Shown: in pieces, positions 28,122 through 36,746 of the stretch
Layout of the letters: every line of letters starts with the position of its first letter
Position numbering within the stretch: position 1 is the stretch's first letter
Assembly (NCBI GenBank): GCA_000785145.2
Contig: JSZA02000045.1
Location: forward strand, 1 to 44,158
Direction: 5' to 3'
DNA: 44,158 nucleotides
Origin: Candidatus Thiomargarita nelsonii
Lineage (GTDB): Bacteria; Pseudomonadota; Gammaproteobacteria; Beggiatoales; Beggiatoaceae
Notes under the pieces: model-generated
Seen by the model: only the letters and a program-made list of their open reading frames with translations
The model's database searches: none
Told to the model about the DNA's origin: nothing
Position numbers and translations under genes: made by a program

Positions 28122-28760
28122 ATGCAACAATTAACAGCTTTAGATCATTTAATTATCAATTTTGACCACGGATTACGCACACTATTTGGTCAACCTCTAA
28201 GCACGATACGGAGTCATCCTGCCCAAAAGCTTGAAGAGACAGATTTGAGCGAAACTGATAAACAGTTATCAGCCCGATTAATGCGTGTCAACCATGCCGG
28301 AGAAGTCTCTGCCCAAGCTTTATATCAAGGGCAAGCCCTAACAGCCCACTCGAAAGCGGTGCGTGAGACTATGAAACAATCCGCCTTTGAAGAAAATGAT
28401 CATTTAGTGTGGTGTCAAAACCGCATTTCTGAACTTAATGGACATGTCAGCTTTTTAAATCCACTTTGGTACACTGGCTCCTATACTATAGGTGCCGTGG
28501 CGGGGGCGGCTGGCGATAAATGGAGTTTAGGCTTTGTGGCAGAAACGGAACGGCAAGTTGTCAAACATTTAGAGGGACATTTGCAACGTTTACCCGCCCA
28601 AGATATTAAAAGCAGAGCTATTTTAGAACAAATGAAGGAGGATGAAGCGCATCATGCGACAGTTGCTATCAAGGCAGGTGGCGTGCCCCTACCAAAACCA
28701 GTGCGTTGGTTGATGGGAGGGGTGGCGAAGGTGATGACTCAAACCGCTTTTTGGATATGA
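28122..28760 (+). CDS. coq7: 3-demethoxyubiquinol 3-hydroxylase (Coq7/UbiM-type diiron)
   Basis: 212 aa. It performs the last ring hydroxylation of ubiquinone synthesis. The diiron carboxylate ligands are visible as E in RVNHAGEVSAQALYQGQ, ExxH in AFEENDHLVW, E and H in AETERQVVKHLEGH, and EDEAHH in MKEDEAHHATV. Coq7 replaces the flavin enzyme UbiF in many proteobacteria. A GAGGA Shine-Dalgarno precedes the ATG. It is monocistronic and ends at a strong bidirectional terminator hairpin. Confidence 0.95.
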   Translation: MQQLTALDHLIINFDHGLRTLFGQPLSTIRSHPAQKLEETDLSETDKQLSARLMRVNHAGEVSAQALYQGQALTAHSKAVRETMKQSAFEENDHLVWCQNRISELNGHVSFLNPLWYTGSYTIGAVAGAAGDKWSLGFVAETERQVVKHLEGHLQRLPAQDIKSRAILEQMKEDEAHHATVAIKAGGVPLPKPVRWLMGGVAKVMTQTAFWI

Positions 28761-28770
28761 GCAGCAATCT

Positions 28771-28804
28771 AAAAATCCTATTTCTTTAAGAAATAGGATT
28801 TTTT
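28771..28804. terminator. Bidirectional terminator
   Basis: AAAAATCCTATTTCTT pairs with AAGAAATAGGATTTTT, flanked by A- and T-runs, between convergent coq7 and the porin gene. The same stem-loop with CCC/GGG in place of CCT/AGG recurs at 36712, 37705 and 38465. Confidence 0.9.
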
Positions 28805-28824
28805 AATTAATTAGGAGTTTTAGC

Positions 28825-29562
28825 CTAAAAACTTTTGCTCAACATAAAAAACACACGCTCATCTGCAACATCCTTAACATTGTCTAAATCAGTATCGCTA
28901 AAATTGAGCGAGAGATCAAAACCAGCGACACTATATGAGATGGAGGCGCCATAATAAACATAGTCATCTAGCCCAACTTTATCATTTTCATCAAAAATTT
29001 GTTGACCAACAGATGCACCAAAACCTAAACCACTGCTTAGACTGTGACCGATATTAAAGGCATATGCGTGAGCTTTACCTGTTTCACCAAACCACTCAGG
29101 GGCGTAGTCATACGATAAGCCAAACTCCGTTCCCACTGGTAGGCTATAACCCACGCCTAAGTGAAACTCAGAATACTCGTAATTCAAATCGCTATCTACC
29201 CCCGGATACATATAATATAAGGCAGTGAGATCATAGCTGATCCCACTGTCCAATTCATTGCCATAACCAACATAAAGATCGATTTCAATGTCAGCACGAT
29301 TTTCAGGCTCGACTGTTGCATCTTCTAAAAACTTGACGTTAGAACCCCAAACACCGACAGAAAAACCAGAGCCATGGTTGATGTCAAATCCACCTTGTAT
29401 AGCCCATCCTTCATCTGTTTGTGTAAAACCACGGAATACATAATCAGATGTCAACGCTACATTGGCGCTGAATTCAAAACCGCCAATTTCTGCGGCGGCT
29501 TGGGCAGTCGGGAGGCTTGCAAGTAAAACACAGGTTGTTAGTAATCTTTTAGATAATTTCAT
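28825..29562 (-). CDS. TorF family putative porin (TIGR02001)
   Basis: 245 aa from the ATG at 29562, which has GAGGAATCTAGTC upstream; a longer frame starts at 29604. A signal peptide ends at about SLPTAQAAA. The mature part is a small beta barrel with the family opening FSANVALTSDYVFRGFTQTD, GGFDINHGSGFSVGVWGSNV and the terminal FFMLSKSF ending in Phe, as expected for BAM-dependent insertion. The substrate is unknown. Transcribed toward the terminator shared with coq7. Confidence 0.9.
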   Translation of the reverse strand: MKLSKRLLTTCVLLASLPTAQAAAEIGGFEFSANVALTSDYVFRGFTQTDEGWAIQGGFDINHGSGFSVGVWGSNVKFLEDATVEPENRADIEIDLYVGYGNELDSGISYDLTALYYMYPGVDSDLNYEYSEFHLGVGYSLPVGTEFGLSYDYAPEWFGETGKAHAYAFNIGHSLSSGLGFGASVGQQIFDENDKVGLDDYVYYGASISYSVAGFDLSLNFSDTDLDNVKDVADERVFFMLSKSF

Positions 29563-29664
29563 GACTAGATTCCTCAATTTTTTATAGTTGTGACTAAAAT
29601 ACAATAAAAAATCACTGTAGTGTGTCAGACAATTGACAAACAGTTATTTTCATCGGATAAGCTT

Positions 29665-29688
29665 GTCCAAGATAAATCTTGGACTCCA
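29665..29688 (-). repeat. Hairpin repeat upstream of the porin gene
   Basis: Perfect palindrome (29665-29684) with TCC outside, about 100 nt upstream of the porin start. Confidence 0.85.
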
Positions 29689-29736
29689 GCAAGGATAAAA
29701 ATGCAAGAGTTATACCAACTATAAAATTTGAGTTTA

Positions 29737-29761
29737 AAGGAGTCCAAGATTTATCTTGGAC
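29737..29761 (+). repeat. Hairpin repeat at the 3' end of the MBL-fold gene
   Basis: AAGGA plus the perfect palindrome 29742-29761. The last base is also the third base of the TAG stop codon of the MBL-fold gene on the minus strand. Confidence 0.85.
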
Positions 29762-30783
29762 TATTCAGGATAAGAATGTGAATCTCCCGTTTTTAAAATC
29801 CCATAAAACATACCCTCTGGAAATTCTGGCTCTTTATCATAATGATAAAGAAAACATTTTTTTTGAAGTTCTTGATCTAAATTATTAATTAAATCAGAAA
29901 TATGTGGATGTACGCCAGAGGGAGAGGGCGATGTTTCACAATCCATATAAATTCTATTAGCCCGTTTGTAGAGTGCTTCTAATTGCGAGGGTATAATAGA
30001 TTGGATGTCAGTTGGCATGAGAACCCTGTAACCACTAGTGTGTTGCAAATGAATGCCGTAACTGGGCAATTCTTCAGAACTGGAAATGACATGCATAGCG
30101 AAAATGGGCGTTAATGTCCAACTTCCATCACCATCTTGAAATGTGTACATTTTTGTTTGTCCATTTCCCTGTTTGCCAAGCACCTGGATATCAAAGTAGG
30201 TTTCAAGGCTGACATCAGGCACAGATTGTAAAGTATCTAAGCCTGGACCGAGTGCTCTTTTTAAGGGGCTAAGCACTTTCCTATGAATAAACAGATCCGG
30301 TTTAGTGTTGCTTGGTGGCACTTTCCACCATTCTTGTTCAAGAAAGAGCTTATCAGCAATAAATTGATTATTCAGCCATTTTTCTTTTACGACTGTATAT
30401 GAAGGATTAAAAAACGTTGTCAAGGCGATATATTCCATACCACCGATATGGTCATTGTGGGGGTGAGAAATATAAACGCCGTCTATATCATTGGAGCTTA
30501 AACCATGATCTTTTAGGGCGTGTCTAATATCTCCACCTACATCAAGGAGTAAGCGATATGGCCTTTTTCCTCTTTTACCAAGCATATCAAATTCAATTAA
30601 GAAGTTAGACTGCCATTTCGGCGTATAAAATCGTTGACTCAGTTTATCAATCTCAGCATGAATGACATTCTCTGGTGAATGAGCCATTTTCAAAACGAGT
30701 TCACGCGCCTGTTTGACAGAAATGCCCTCTTCATACGCTCCTGTAGCAAAGGCTGAATGGACACCTATTGCTGTTATTTTCAT
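29761..30783 (-). CDS. MBL-fold metallohydrolase
   Basis: 340 aa from the ATG at 30783, which has GGAGAACAAA directly upstream; an extension to a TTG at 30795 is less likely. The metallo-beta-lactamase motif HPHNDHIGG (HxHxDH) is present, with later candidate ligands in AMHVISS, PTDIQS, DCE and a terminal HY. The N-terminus begins with a beta strand and a Gly/Ala-rich loop rather than a signal peptide, so it is probably cytoplasmic. The domain arrangement recalls RNase Z or phosphodiesterase-type members, but the substrate cannot be told. The last codons abut a hairpin repeat. Confidence 0.85.
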   Translation of the reverse strand: MKITAIGVHSAFATGAYEEGISVKQARELVLKMAHSPENVIHAEIDKLSQRFYTPKWQSNFLIEFDMLGKRGKRPYRLLLDVGGDIRHALKDHGLSSNDIDGVYISHPHNDHIGGMEYIALTTFFNPSYTVVKEKWLNNQFIADKLFLEQEWWKVPPSNTKPDLFIHRKVLSPLKRALGPGLDTLQSVPDVSLETYFDIQVLGKQGNGQTKMYTFQDGDGSWTLTPIFAMHVISSSEELPSYGIHLQHTSGYRVLMPTDIQSIIPSQLEALYKRANRIYMDCETSPSPSGVHPHISDLINNLDQELQKKCFLYHYDKEPEFPEGMFYGILKTGDSHSYPE

Positions 30784-30823
30784 TTTGTTCTCCAAATTAA
30801 CACTAAAAAAAACTAAAAGTATT

Positions 30824-30954
30824 TTAAGGCTACCAACTATCGCGCGACACAGGAGTCCAAGATTTATCTTGGACGTGAGCAGACTTCCAAGATAAATCTT
30901 GGACTCCTAAACCCTTGATATCACAGAGTGTCGCGCGATAGTTGGTAGCCTTAA
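30824..30954. repeat. Composite palindrome: 27-nt perfect arms enclosing two hairpin repeats
   Basis: TTAAGGCTACCAACTATCGC (continuing GCGACAC) at 30824-30850 is perfectly inverted at 30928-30954. Inside are two opposed AGGAGTCC hairpin copies (from 30851 and up to 30908). It looks like one mobile palindrome nested in another. It lies between the MBL-fold gene and the fadL-type gene. Confidence 0.9.
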
Positions 30955-30960
30955 CTTTTG

Positions 30961-32189
30961 TTAAGGCACGTACCAATTTAATTGTAGCCCCAGAACATTT
31001 GAAATGACATCCATCTTTCCGCTCAATGTGCCCTGTCCATTTTCTGCCATAAGAATATCCTGTTTGTCAGGGATGACATGAGTATATCCAAACCCAAGGG
31101 ATAATGTATCAGAATAGTGATAGAGTGCCCCCAAACTTAACATAATCATCTCAGGAGTCGGTATAATCGGATCAAAAGTCTCATCGGGAATGGCACCCTC
31201 ATCAAATGCGAAACCGGCTTGAAAACGCCAGACTGGACTATAGCTATAATCCAGTCCGATTGCAATACGCCAAGTGTTATGCCAGTTTTTAGGCGTGACA
31301 GCATCGGGCTGGGCGGGATTATCAAAAACAATACGGAGTTCTCGAAAACGACTCCAACGAGTGTAACGAAAATCAGTCATAGCAGCCAAGCGTGGTGTTA
31401 GCTGATGATAGAGACTTATCGAAATGCTTTCAGGCAGACTGGTTGATAGTTTGAAGTTTGTATCTAGCGGTTGAAGTAGCTGAGCAGCCTCAGGTGTATT
31501 GAAATTGGCATCCCCATTGAGTGTGTGCTTGATGTCAGATCGATAGGCTATGCCAATGCGAGTCTGCTCAGTCAAGGTAAATAACGCGCCTAAATTGAAT
31601 CCCCAAGCCCAATTGTCTCCCTCTAAATCAATCAAACCGTCCATGGATTGAGAACCCGTACCTAAAATCGCACCAAAATCAATGGCATTACTGAGTCCCA
31701 ATTTAACATAGTTAAGGTTGATACCGGCTCCAATAGACAGGCTATCATTCACTTTAAATCCTACGCCTGGATTGAGGTTCAGGTTTAGTAAGCTGGCATC
31801 AATAGTATAATAACGACCTACCCAGTCGCGTTCATACTCTAGTGAGATACCAAAAGGCGTGTTGAAAGCGAAACCGATTGTCCAACGATCTGACAAAGGC
31901 TTGGCATAATAAAAATTCGTCGTTGGTGTCAAGATACCCGCATCACCGCCATCTTCCCCATTCATAGCAAACTGATTGTTATCAATGCTGCCATGATTGT
32001 GGAATTTGATTGAAGGTGCAAATAAATTTGTCACGATTACCCACTGTTGATCGGATAGCCGCGTTAATCCTGCCGGATTACTAAACACGGTCATTGCGTC
32101 CTCAGCAATGGCAGCCCCGCCAGCGTGACTACGTCCCAAAGTCGTGCCACCGAGGAATTCGCTGATGGAAAAACCGGCAGCATATATTT
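30961..32189 (-). CDS. fadL: FadL/OmpP1 family outer-membrane transporter, exon 2 (intron-split)
   Basis: Encodes about 409 residues of a FadL/TodX-type 14-strand barrel for hydrophobic compounds. Recognisable landmarks are AAGFSISEFLGGTTLGRSHA at the mature N-terminus, the hatch segment AGGAAIAEDAMTVFSNPAGL, NPGVGFKVNDSLSIGAGIN, and the C-terminal NVLGLQLNWYV. No start codon precedes AAGFSI. The signal peptide is encoded 2.9 kb away at 35055-35112 and is separated by a group II intron. Joining at 35055/32189 keeps frame and gives 428 aa; joining at 32183 also keeps frame. The start codons usable within exon 2 alone (such as TTG at 32139) would omit the signal peptide. Confidence 0.88.
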
Positions 32190-32270
32190 GTTAAACTTGG
32201 CGATGCAGGTCACCTCCCTTATCCCCCGTGGTGGCAGGAGTTTGAAGTCCACCCTACAAGGCCAGTCTTC

Positions 32271-32306
32271 AAAACCGGACTTGAGACTCTCGAACTCATC
32301 CGGCTC
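32271..32306 (-). ncRNA. Group II intron domain V
   Basis: Minus strand reads GAGCCGGATGAGTTCGAGAG and continues TCTCAAGTCCGGTTTT. This matches the domain V hairpin: lower stem GAGCCGGA / TCCGGTTTT, internal bulge, upper stem GAGTT/AGTCTC with a GAGA-type tetraloop. Confidence 0.9.
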
Positions 32307-32436
32307 CTCGGATTAGTGAAAACTATCACTAAGTAGAGTATCTATCAATAACTTCTCTCATTAATTGTGGGAGTTTCCCCCCGAGTCGATTTACTCCAAG
32401 AACTTTATAGTAAAACTCCTAGCTACTAGAATGATT

Positions 32437-34497
32437 TCAAATTGATCCTTTGTCATCACCCGATACAGGTGTTATTATTCCTGCGCCTTTTCCGATTCTA
32501 AGTACAGTAGAGGTACCATCTGTATTTGTTTCTTTGTATTTAGTAGTCCCATCTTTATTCAAAAACTTCTTGTAGTCTTTATGGGCCTGACAGTTTTCCT
32601 CTTTCTTACGTCTGTATTCCCGATGGATTTTGTCGTGGCAATGTAGGTGAACCAGCACTAAGTTCGTGTATGTATCCTCACCTCCTAAGTGACGTGGATG
32701 TATATGATGTGCTTCTGGCAAGTCTTCGTTACCAAATCTACATTTGCATACAGGACAAATCCCATCTTGTCTCTTTAGCATTTTTGCTTTAGACGGTGTG
32801 ATGTTGCCATAGCCTTTGGATAGCCGTCCCGCCCAATAAGCGGTATCCCCGTCGTAATATGACCTATCGTAACCAACCCTAGCATGACTCCCCGTTCTTT
32901 CTTTGTGCTTGGAATACCCTTTGAGGTGTTTGACAATTTTCTTGTCTTTGCCCTTGCCAACGATTTCAGCAAAAGTCCACCTCCTACCGTTTACAGTAGC
33001 AAAGTACTTATTTGTCACCCAGTGTTTACCCTTATTTGGGTGCCTACGTTGCGCCCACTGGTATAGCCTTTTCCACAATAAGTGGTCAAGTTTGCCGAAT
33101 GCCTCACTCGAATGCACTGTCTTATAGTAGTTTGCCCATCCCGATATTTTGGGTTGGAGTATTGCAATTAATTGCACGGGAGTTACTGCCTTCAATTTCC
33201 AGATAGTATCACTTATATCTCTATAATGACCTTTTATCTTTTCTTTAGTTGGTTCAACTCGTAATACATGCGTTGCTTTAGCCCTTCGTTGTTCAGTGGG
33301 GGTACCGTTTAACAGCTTTAATTTATATGTCCCCTTAACTCGATTTTCATAATGCCTGATGTGATGGCCCAAAAAATCAAAACCATCAGTCGAGTGAACA
33401 ATCTTGGTCTTTTCTTCAGATAAAGTTAATCCTCTTATCTCAAGCCACTTGCCTATAAATCTTTTGGATTCCTCAATAACCTCTTTATCCTCGTGGAGCA
33501 CAACAAAATCATCAGCATACCTAACTAGGTCTATCTTTAGGCTTTTCCTACTTTTATACGATTTTTCCGTTTTCTTGTCAATCCTCGTGCTTACAGTGGT
33601 TACACCGATTTTCTTTTTCCCACCTTTTATTCCACGTAAGTGTTCAATCAGGTCGGTCTCCATTTGGTCTAAAGCTATATTAGCTAACAACGGTGAGATG
33701 GTTCCTCCTTGTGGTGTTCCCATGTCTGTCCGGTAATATTCGCTCTTTTTCGTGGCCTCAGATTTGGCCATATAACCGGCTTTTAACCATCGCTTCACTA
33801 TTGGTCTCCAGTGTGTGTCAATTTGCGATGCTAGAAACTTGTGGTCAATGTTGTCGAAACAGCCTTTTATATCTGCATCAAGAACCCATTTCTGTTTATG
33901 AATTAATGCCATTGTAATTTTATCAATTGCATCATGGCATCCCATGGCTGGTCTAAACCCGTAACTACATGATTCAAACTTCGCCTCATAAAACGGTTCA
34001 AGTGCAATTTTAGTGACTGCTTGCATTGCCCTATCCTTAATGGTTGGAATCCCCAAGGGTCTAAGTTTTCCGTTTGCTTTGGGGATGTATATCCGTTTAG
34101 CCGGCATGGGTCTATATTTGTCCCAACCACGTTGGATTGTATCTAACATATCTTTTACTAAAGCCATCTTTTGTCTAGGCGTATTGACCTTAACTCTATC
34201 TATTCCGGCGGTGCGTTTTCCTTTGTTATCTGTTGTGACAGTACGCACTGCTAAAAGCGTTGCATAATACGAGTTTTGCAATAGGTACATTAAGCTTTTT
34301 GCTTTTCTGTACCGACCTGATTTTGTAGCTTTATAAATTCTCTTTTGCAAATTGAACACAAGTTGACGCACTTTGCCCCAAATGAGCTTGTCCCAATCCC
34401 ACCTTGCCATAACAGATTCGATACTTTCGTATCTCAAACTGCCAAGGTGAGATACGGGAACCCACTCAGGGTTCGGGTATTGCCAAAGTATATCCAT
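32437..34497 (-). CDS. ltrA: Group II intron reverse transcriptase/maturase with HNH endonuclease
   Basis: 686 aa multifunctional intron protein. The RT0 region and finger/palm motifs are visible (KGKRTAGIDRVK, KLRPLGIPTIKDRAMQ, YGFRPAMGCHDAI, WVLDADIKGCFDNIDH, GTPQGGTISPLLANI). The catalytic YADD is at 327-330, and FLGHHIRHYE follows. The maturase X domain includes LQPKISGWANYYKTVHS. The C-terminal HNH domain has CPVCKCRF, AHHIHPRHLGG and LVHLHCHDKIH. All catalytic residues are present, so the intron should be both splicing- and mobility-competent. The closest type seems to be the chloroplast-like intron class (inference). Confidence 0.95.
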   Translation of the reverse strand: MDILWQYPNPEWVPVSHLGSLRYESIESVMARWDWDKLIWGKVRQLVFNLQKRIYKATKSGRYRKAKSLMYLLQNSYYATLLAVRTVTTDNKGKRTAGIDRVKVNTPRQKMALVKDMLDTIQRGWDKYRPMPAKRIYIPKANGKLRPLGIPTIKDRAMQAVTKIALEPFYEAKFESCSYGFRPAMGCHDAIDKITMALIHKQKWVLDADIKGCFDNIDHKFLASQIDTHWRPIVKRWLKAGYMAKSEATKKSEYYRTDMGTPQGGTISPLLANIALDQMETDLIEHLRGIKGGKKKIGVTTVSTRIDKKTEKSYKSRKSLKIDLVRYADDFVVLHEDKEVIEESKRFIGKWLEIRGLTLSEEKTKIVHSTDGFDFLGHHIRHYENRVKGTYKLKLLNGTPTEQRRAKATHVLRVEPTKEKIKGHYRDISDTIWKLKAVTPVQLIAILQPKISGWANYYKTVHSSEAFGKLDHLLWKRLYQWAQRRHPNKGKHWVTNKYFATVNGRRWTFAEIVGKGKDKKIVKHLKGYSKHKERTGSHARVGYDRSYYDGDTAYWAGRLSKGYGNITPSKAKMLKRQDGICPVCKCRFGNEDLPEAHHIHPRHLGGEDTYTNLVLVHLHCHDKIHREYRRKKEENCQAHKDYKKFLNKDGTTKYKETNTDGTSTVLRIGKGAGIITPVSGDDKGSI

Positions 34498-35054
34498 AAT
34501 TTAAGTTAACCTTATCAGTTATTAGTCGGCTGTACTGCCCGACACTTGTTCAATTAAATTTATAACACAATTACTCCGAGAGTGAATCAGCATATCCAGT
34601 TTCCCCCATAGACGGTTTCTACCGGCATTAGCTTCCCACTCTATCCTACCCGATGCCGTCGCTAAGTGTTTGCACACTCCTCTTGCACTCCTGCAAGTGA
34701 CATATACATCGTTTTTACTCGTTTCTCTTATATGTTTACCTGTGGACTTAGGTTATATTCAGTAATCGGAGATGTATCGGACAACGCATACAGGCATACA
34801 ATGACCCATATACCTAAAAAACCTTTTGACCCCAAGGAGTCTCTCATTTACCGACCTTAAAAATATATCCAGATGTGATTTCTCACTATCCATAACGCTT
34901 GCCCTTTTGAGGCTTTGAGCCCTTGCACTGGCGATACTACCACCGGTCTCTGCTTTCTAGCTGCTGCCTAGCTAGGCGAATCCATTCACACCATATAAGA
35001 AATTTTACATTAAGGCTTTGTTTTCCCTAAAGAATTAGGCCAAACGAGTCGCAC
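34498..35054 (-). ncRNA. Group II intron domains I-III (5' ribozyme half)
   Basis: About 557 nt from the 5' splice site to the RT ORF start. No credible ORF is present on either strand. Several complementary stretches fit a folded ribozyme core, but I have not assigned individual stems or exon-binding sites. Confidence 0.75.
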
Positions 35055-35112
35055 CTGTATGAATGAGTAAGGCAAGTGTTGCGCCTATCCAAGGTAATTT
35101 AGATAAGGTCAT
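35055..35112 (-). CDS. fadL: FadL-type transporter, exon 1 (signal peptide)
   Basis: The ATG at 35112 starts MTLSKLPWIGATLALLIHT plus one base, a typical signal-peptide start. It has GGGAGAAATGAA just upstream. The start is 15 nt after the xseB stop, so the gene belongs to the xseA-xseB operon. The reading frame enters the intron after 58 nt and would stop after six extra residues if unspliced. See exon 2 at 30961-32189. Confidence 0.85.
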
Positions 35113-35127
35113 TTCATTTCTCCCAAT

Positions 35128-35316
35128 CTATTTTTCATTTAAACCCAAAGCCTTTTCAACCGCTTCTATACGAGCTTGACAATTTTTATAGGCTTCGGTG
35201 GCTTCGCCTACCATTTTGACTAATCCATCAATATCTGGCTCATCACTGTCACGCATGGTTTCGGCGATTTGTTTCAGCTTTTGGTAGTTTTTGGTGTATG
35301 AATCGGCTTTTCTCAT
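35128..35316 (-). CDS. xseB: Exodeoxyribonuclease VII small subunit
   Basis: 62 aa helical protein (SYTKNYQKLKQIAETMRDSD ... DGLVKMVGEATEAYKNCQAR, IEAVEKALGL) with the coiled-coil layout of XseB, the regulatory small subunit of ExoVII. The ATG at 35316 overlaps the xseA TGA in an ATGA junction and has TGGAGAACAA upstream, so it is preferred over the in-frame start at 35334. The complex degrades single-stranded DNA. Confidence 0.9.
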   Translation of the reverse strand: MRKADSYTKNYQKLKQIAETMRDSDEPDIDGLVKMVGEATEAYKNCQARIEAVEKALGLNEK

Positions 35317-36692
35317 TTGTTCTCCATTTGACAAGACAAGTGACCATCTTTAAATTCAATCACTAAAAAATCCTCTTGTTGAGCCGCGACTTTAGTACTA
35401 ATAATTTTATCCTGACGATTTCTGACAAGGGCATAGCCACGATTAATAATCGTTTTCGGATCGCCCAATAAAACTTGCTCCATCAACAATTTAATTTGAT
35501 GACGGGCTTGAGTCAGTTGGTTTTGACTCGCGTTTTTAATCTCTTGCATCAATGTTGCCAGTTTTTGATGTTGCGAGCCGAATAATTTGACCGTTTGTTC
35601 ACGAATTTGTGCGTTTAATCGATCAGTGTCCGCCCTCGCCCGATTCCGTTTTTCACTTGCTGCCCTGATAATACTTTGCCAATCTTGCTTAGCATTACGC
35701 GCATTTTGAACAATTGTAGCACTAATATGGCTAATCGCTAAACTAGGCGTATGACAGGCATAATTGGCGACTTCGTCTAGTAAAGTTTTATCTCTTTCAT
35801 GACCAATCCCGACGATTACTGGCAATTTCGCCATGCAAACGGCTTTAACAATTTCATATTCATTTAATTGGAAAAGATCGGCTTTGGCACCCCCGCCGCG
35901 TATCATCACGACAGCATCAAATTGTTCAGTTACTAAGTCAAAAGCGGCAGGAATTTCAGTGAGGATATTTTTGCCTTGAAAACTGGCAGAATAGTAGTGA
36001 AATTCACAAAGTCCAAGAGTGGCTAAAATCTCTGCCTGACTTTTAAAATCTCCTAAACCCGCTGCTTGTGGGGGGGCAATCACAGCCACTTTGCAAAATT
36101 CCCTTGTTTTTGCCAATTTTTGATTATTTGTATAAATCCCTTCTGTTTTCAGCCTTTTTCTAATGCGATTTAATTTGGCTTCCATTTCACCTAAGGTGAA
36201 ACTTGGATCAATATCTAACACGTCAAGCGAAAAGCCATAACGGGTATGAAACTCAACACGCACTTGTAACAATACTTTAATGCCCTGTTTAAAAGGCAAA
36301 CCGGTTTGCTCTTTAAAATGTTGAAGCTGGCTGGCAGCCCGAGGTTTCCAAAGCGTGGCGCGAGCTTTTGCCACTTCATGACCCTCATTGTCATGATCTG
36401 CCAATTCCATGTAAACATGTACATTTTCCGAGACATTGACAAGCTCTGCGCGTACCCAATAACGAGTATTATGTTGTTCGGCAATGGTTTTTTGAACATT
36501 CAACATTAAATCATTGAGAGTGAGGCTCGTTGAGGGGGGAGGGGGAGGTTTGGACAACCATTTGGCAAACGGTTCAATTTCAAGCTCAGGGGGAATAAAC
36601 CATTTTTTTTGGTCCCAATCAAACTGGGCACCTAGCTTTTTAACTTCGTCCTTTTCAGAATAGGGGCAATCTAAAAATATTGGTTTGTTCAT
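35313..36692 (-). CDS. xseA: Exodeoxyribonuclease VII large subunit with N-terminal DUF5710-like domain
   Basis: 459 aa. Residues about 1-48 (FLDCPYSEKDEVKKLGAQFD, WDQKKWFIPPELE) match DUF5710, a small domain mostly found on primases, helicases and topoisomerases of mobile elements. A proline spacer PPPPP follows, then XseA itself: OB-fold LTLNDLMLNVQKTIAEQHNT with YWVRAELVNV, and the catalytic ExoVII core with VVMIRGGGAKADLFQLNEYE, GIGHERDKTLLDEVANYACH and TPSLAI. The long coiled coil and the C-terminal GYALVRNRQDKII segment are present. The start ATG lacks a strong Shine-Dalgarno. It is divergent in sequence from chromosomal XseA as I remember it, suggesting a mobile-element origin. Confidence 0.9.
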   Translation of the reverse strand: MNKPIFLDCPYSEKDEVKKLGAQFDWDQKKWFIPPELEIEPFAKWLSKPPPPPSTSLTLNDLMLNVQKTIAEQHNTRYWVRAELVNVSENVHVYMELADHDNEGHEVAKARATLWKPRAASQLQHFKEQTGLPFKQGIKVLLQVRVEFHTRYGFSLDVLDIDPSFTLGEMEAKLNRIRKRLKTEGIYTNNQKLAKTREFCKVAVIAPPQAAGLGDFKSQAEILATLGLCEFHYYSASFQGKNILTEIPAAFDLVTEQFDAVVMIRGGGAKADLFQLNEYEIVKAVCMAKLPVIVGIGHERDKTLLDEVANYACHTPSLAISHISATIVQNARNAKQDWQSIIRAASEKRNRARADTDRLNAQIREQTVKLFGSQHQKLATLMQEIKNASQNQLTQARHQIKLLMEQVLLGDPKTIINRGYALVRNRQDKIISTKVAAQQEDFLVIEFKDGHLSCQMENK

Positions 36693-36711
36693 TGGATAGA
36701 AGGCTCATTTC

Positions 36712-36746
36712 AAAAATCCCATTTCTTTAAGAAATGGGATTTTTTT
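36712..36746. terminator. Terminator hairpin (CCCATTTCTT family)
   Basis: AAAAATCCCATTTCTT pairs with AAGAAATGGGATTTTT plus T-run. It sits just upstream of xseA and downstream of the XRE array. The same hairpin recurs at 37705-37737 and 38465-38497, and a close relative at 28771. Confidence 0.85.

Larger units (their letters stand above)
32190..35054 (-). mobile_element. Group II intron with RT/maturase/HNH ORF
   Basis: About 2.87 kb. The 5' end on the minus strand is CAG|GTGCGACTCGTTTGG, the group II consensus GUGYG. A 36-nt domain V (32271-32306) has the catalytic fold. The 3' end ends in AAC before AAATATATGC (the alternative 6 nt later ends in AT); both fit the AY rule. The ORF sits in domain IV. 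The unoccupied 34498-35054 stretch is domains I-III; no separate gene is seen there. Unspliced message would stop 7 codons into the intron (TAA at 35035-35037). Confidence 0.93.

Noticed and set aside
33404..34267. Plus-strand ORFs of 74-110 aa inside the group II intron
   Set aside because: They are antisense to a fully supported reverse transcriptase and show no domain features.
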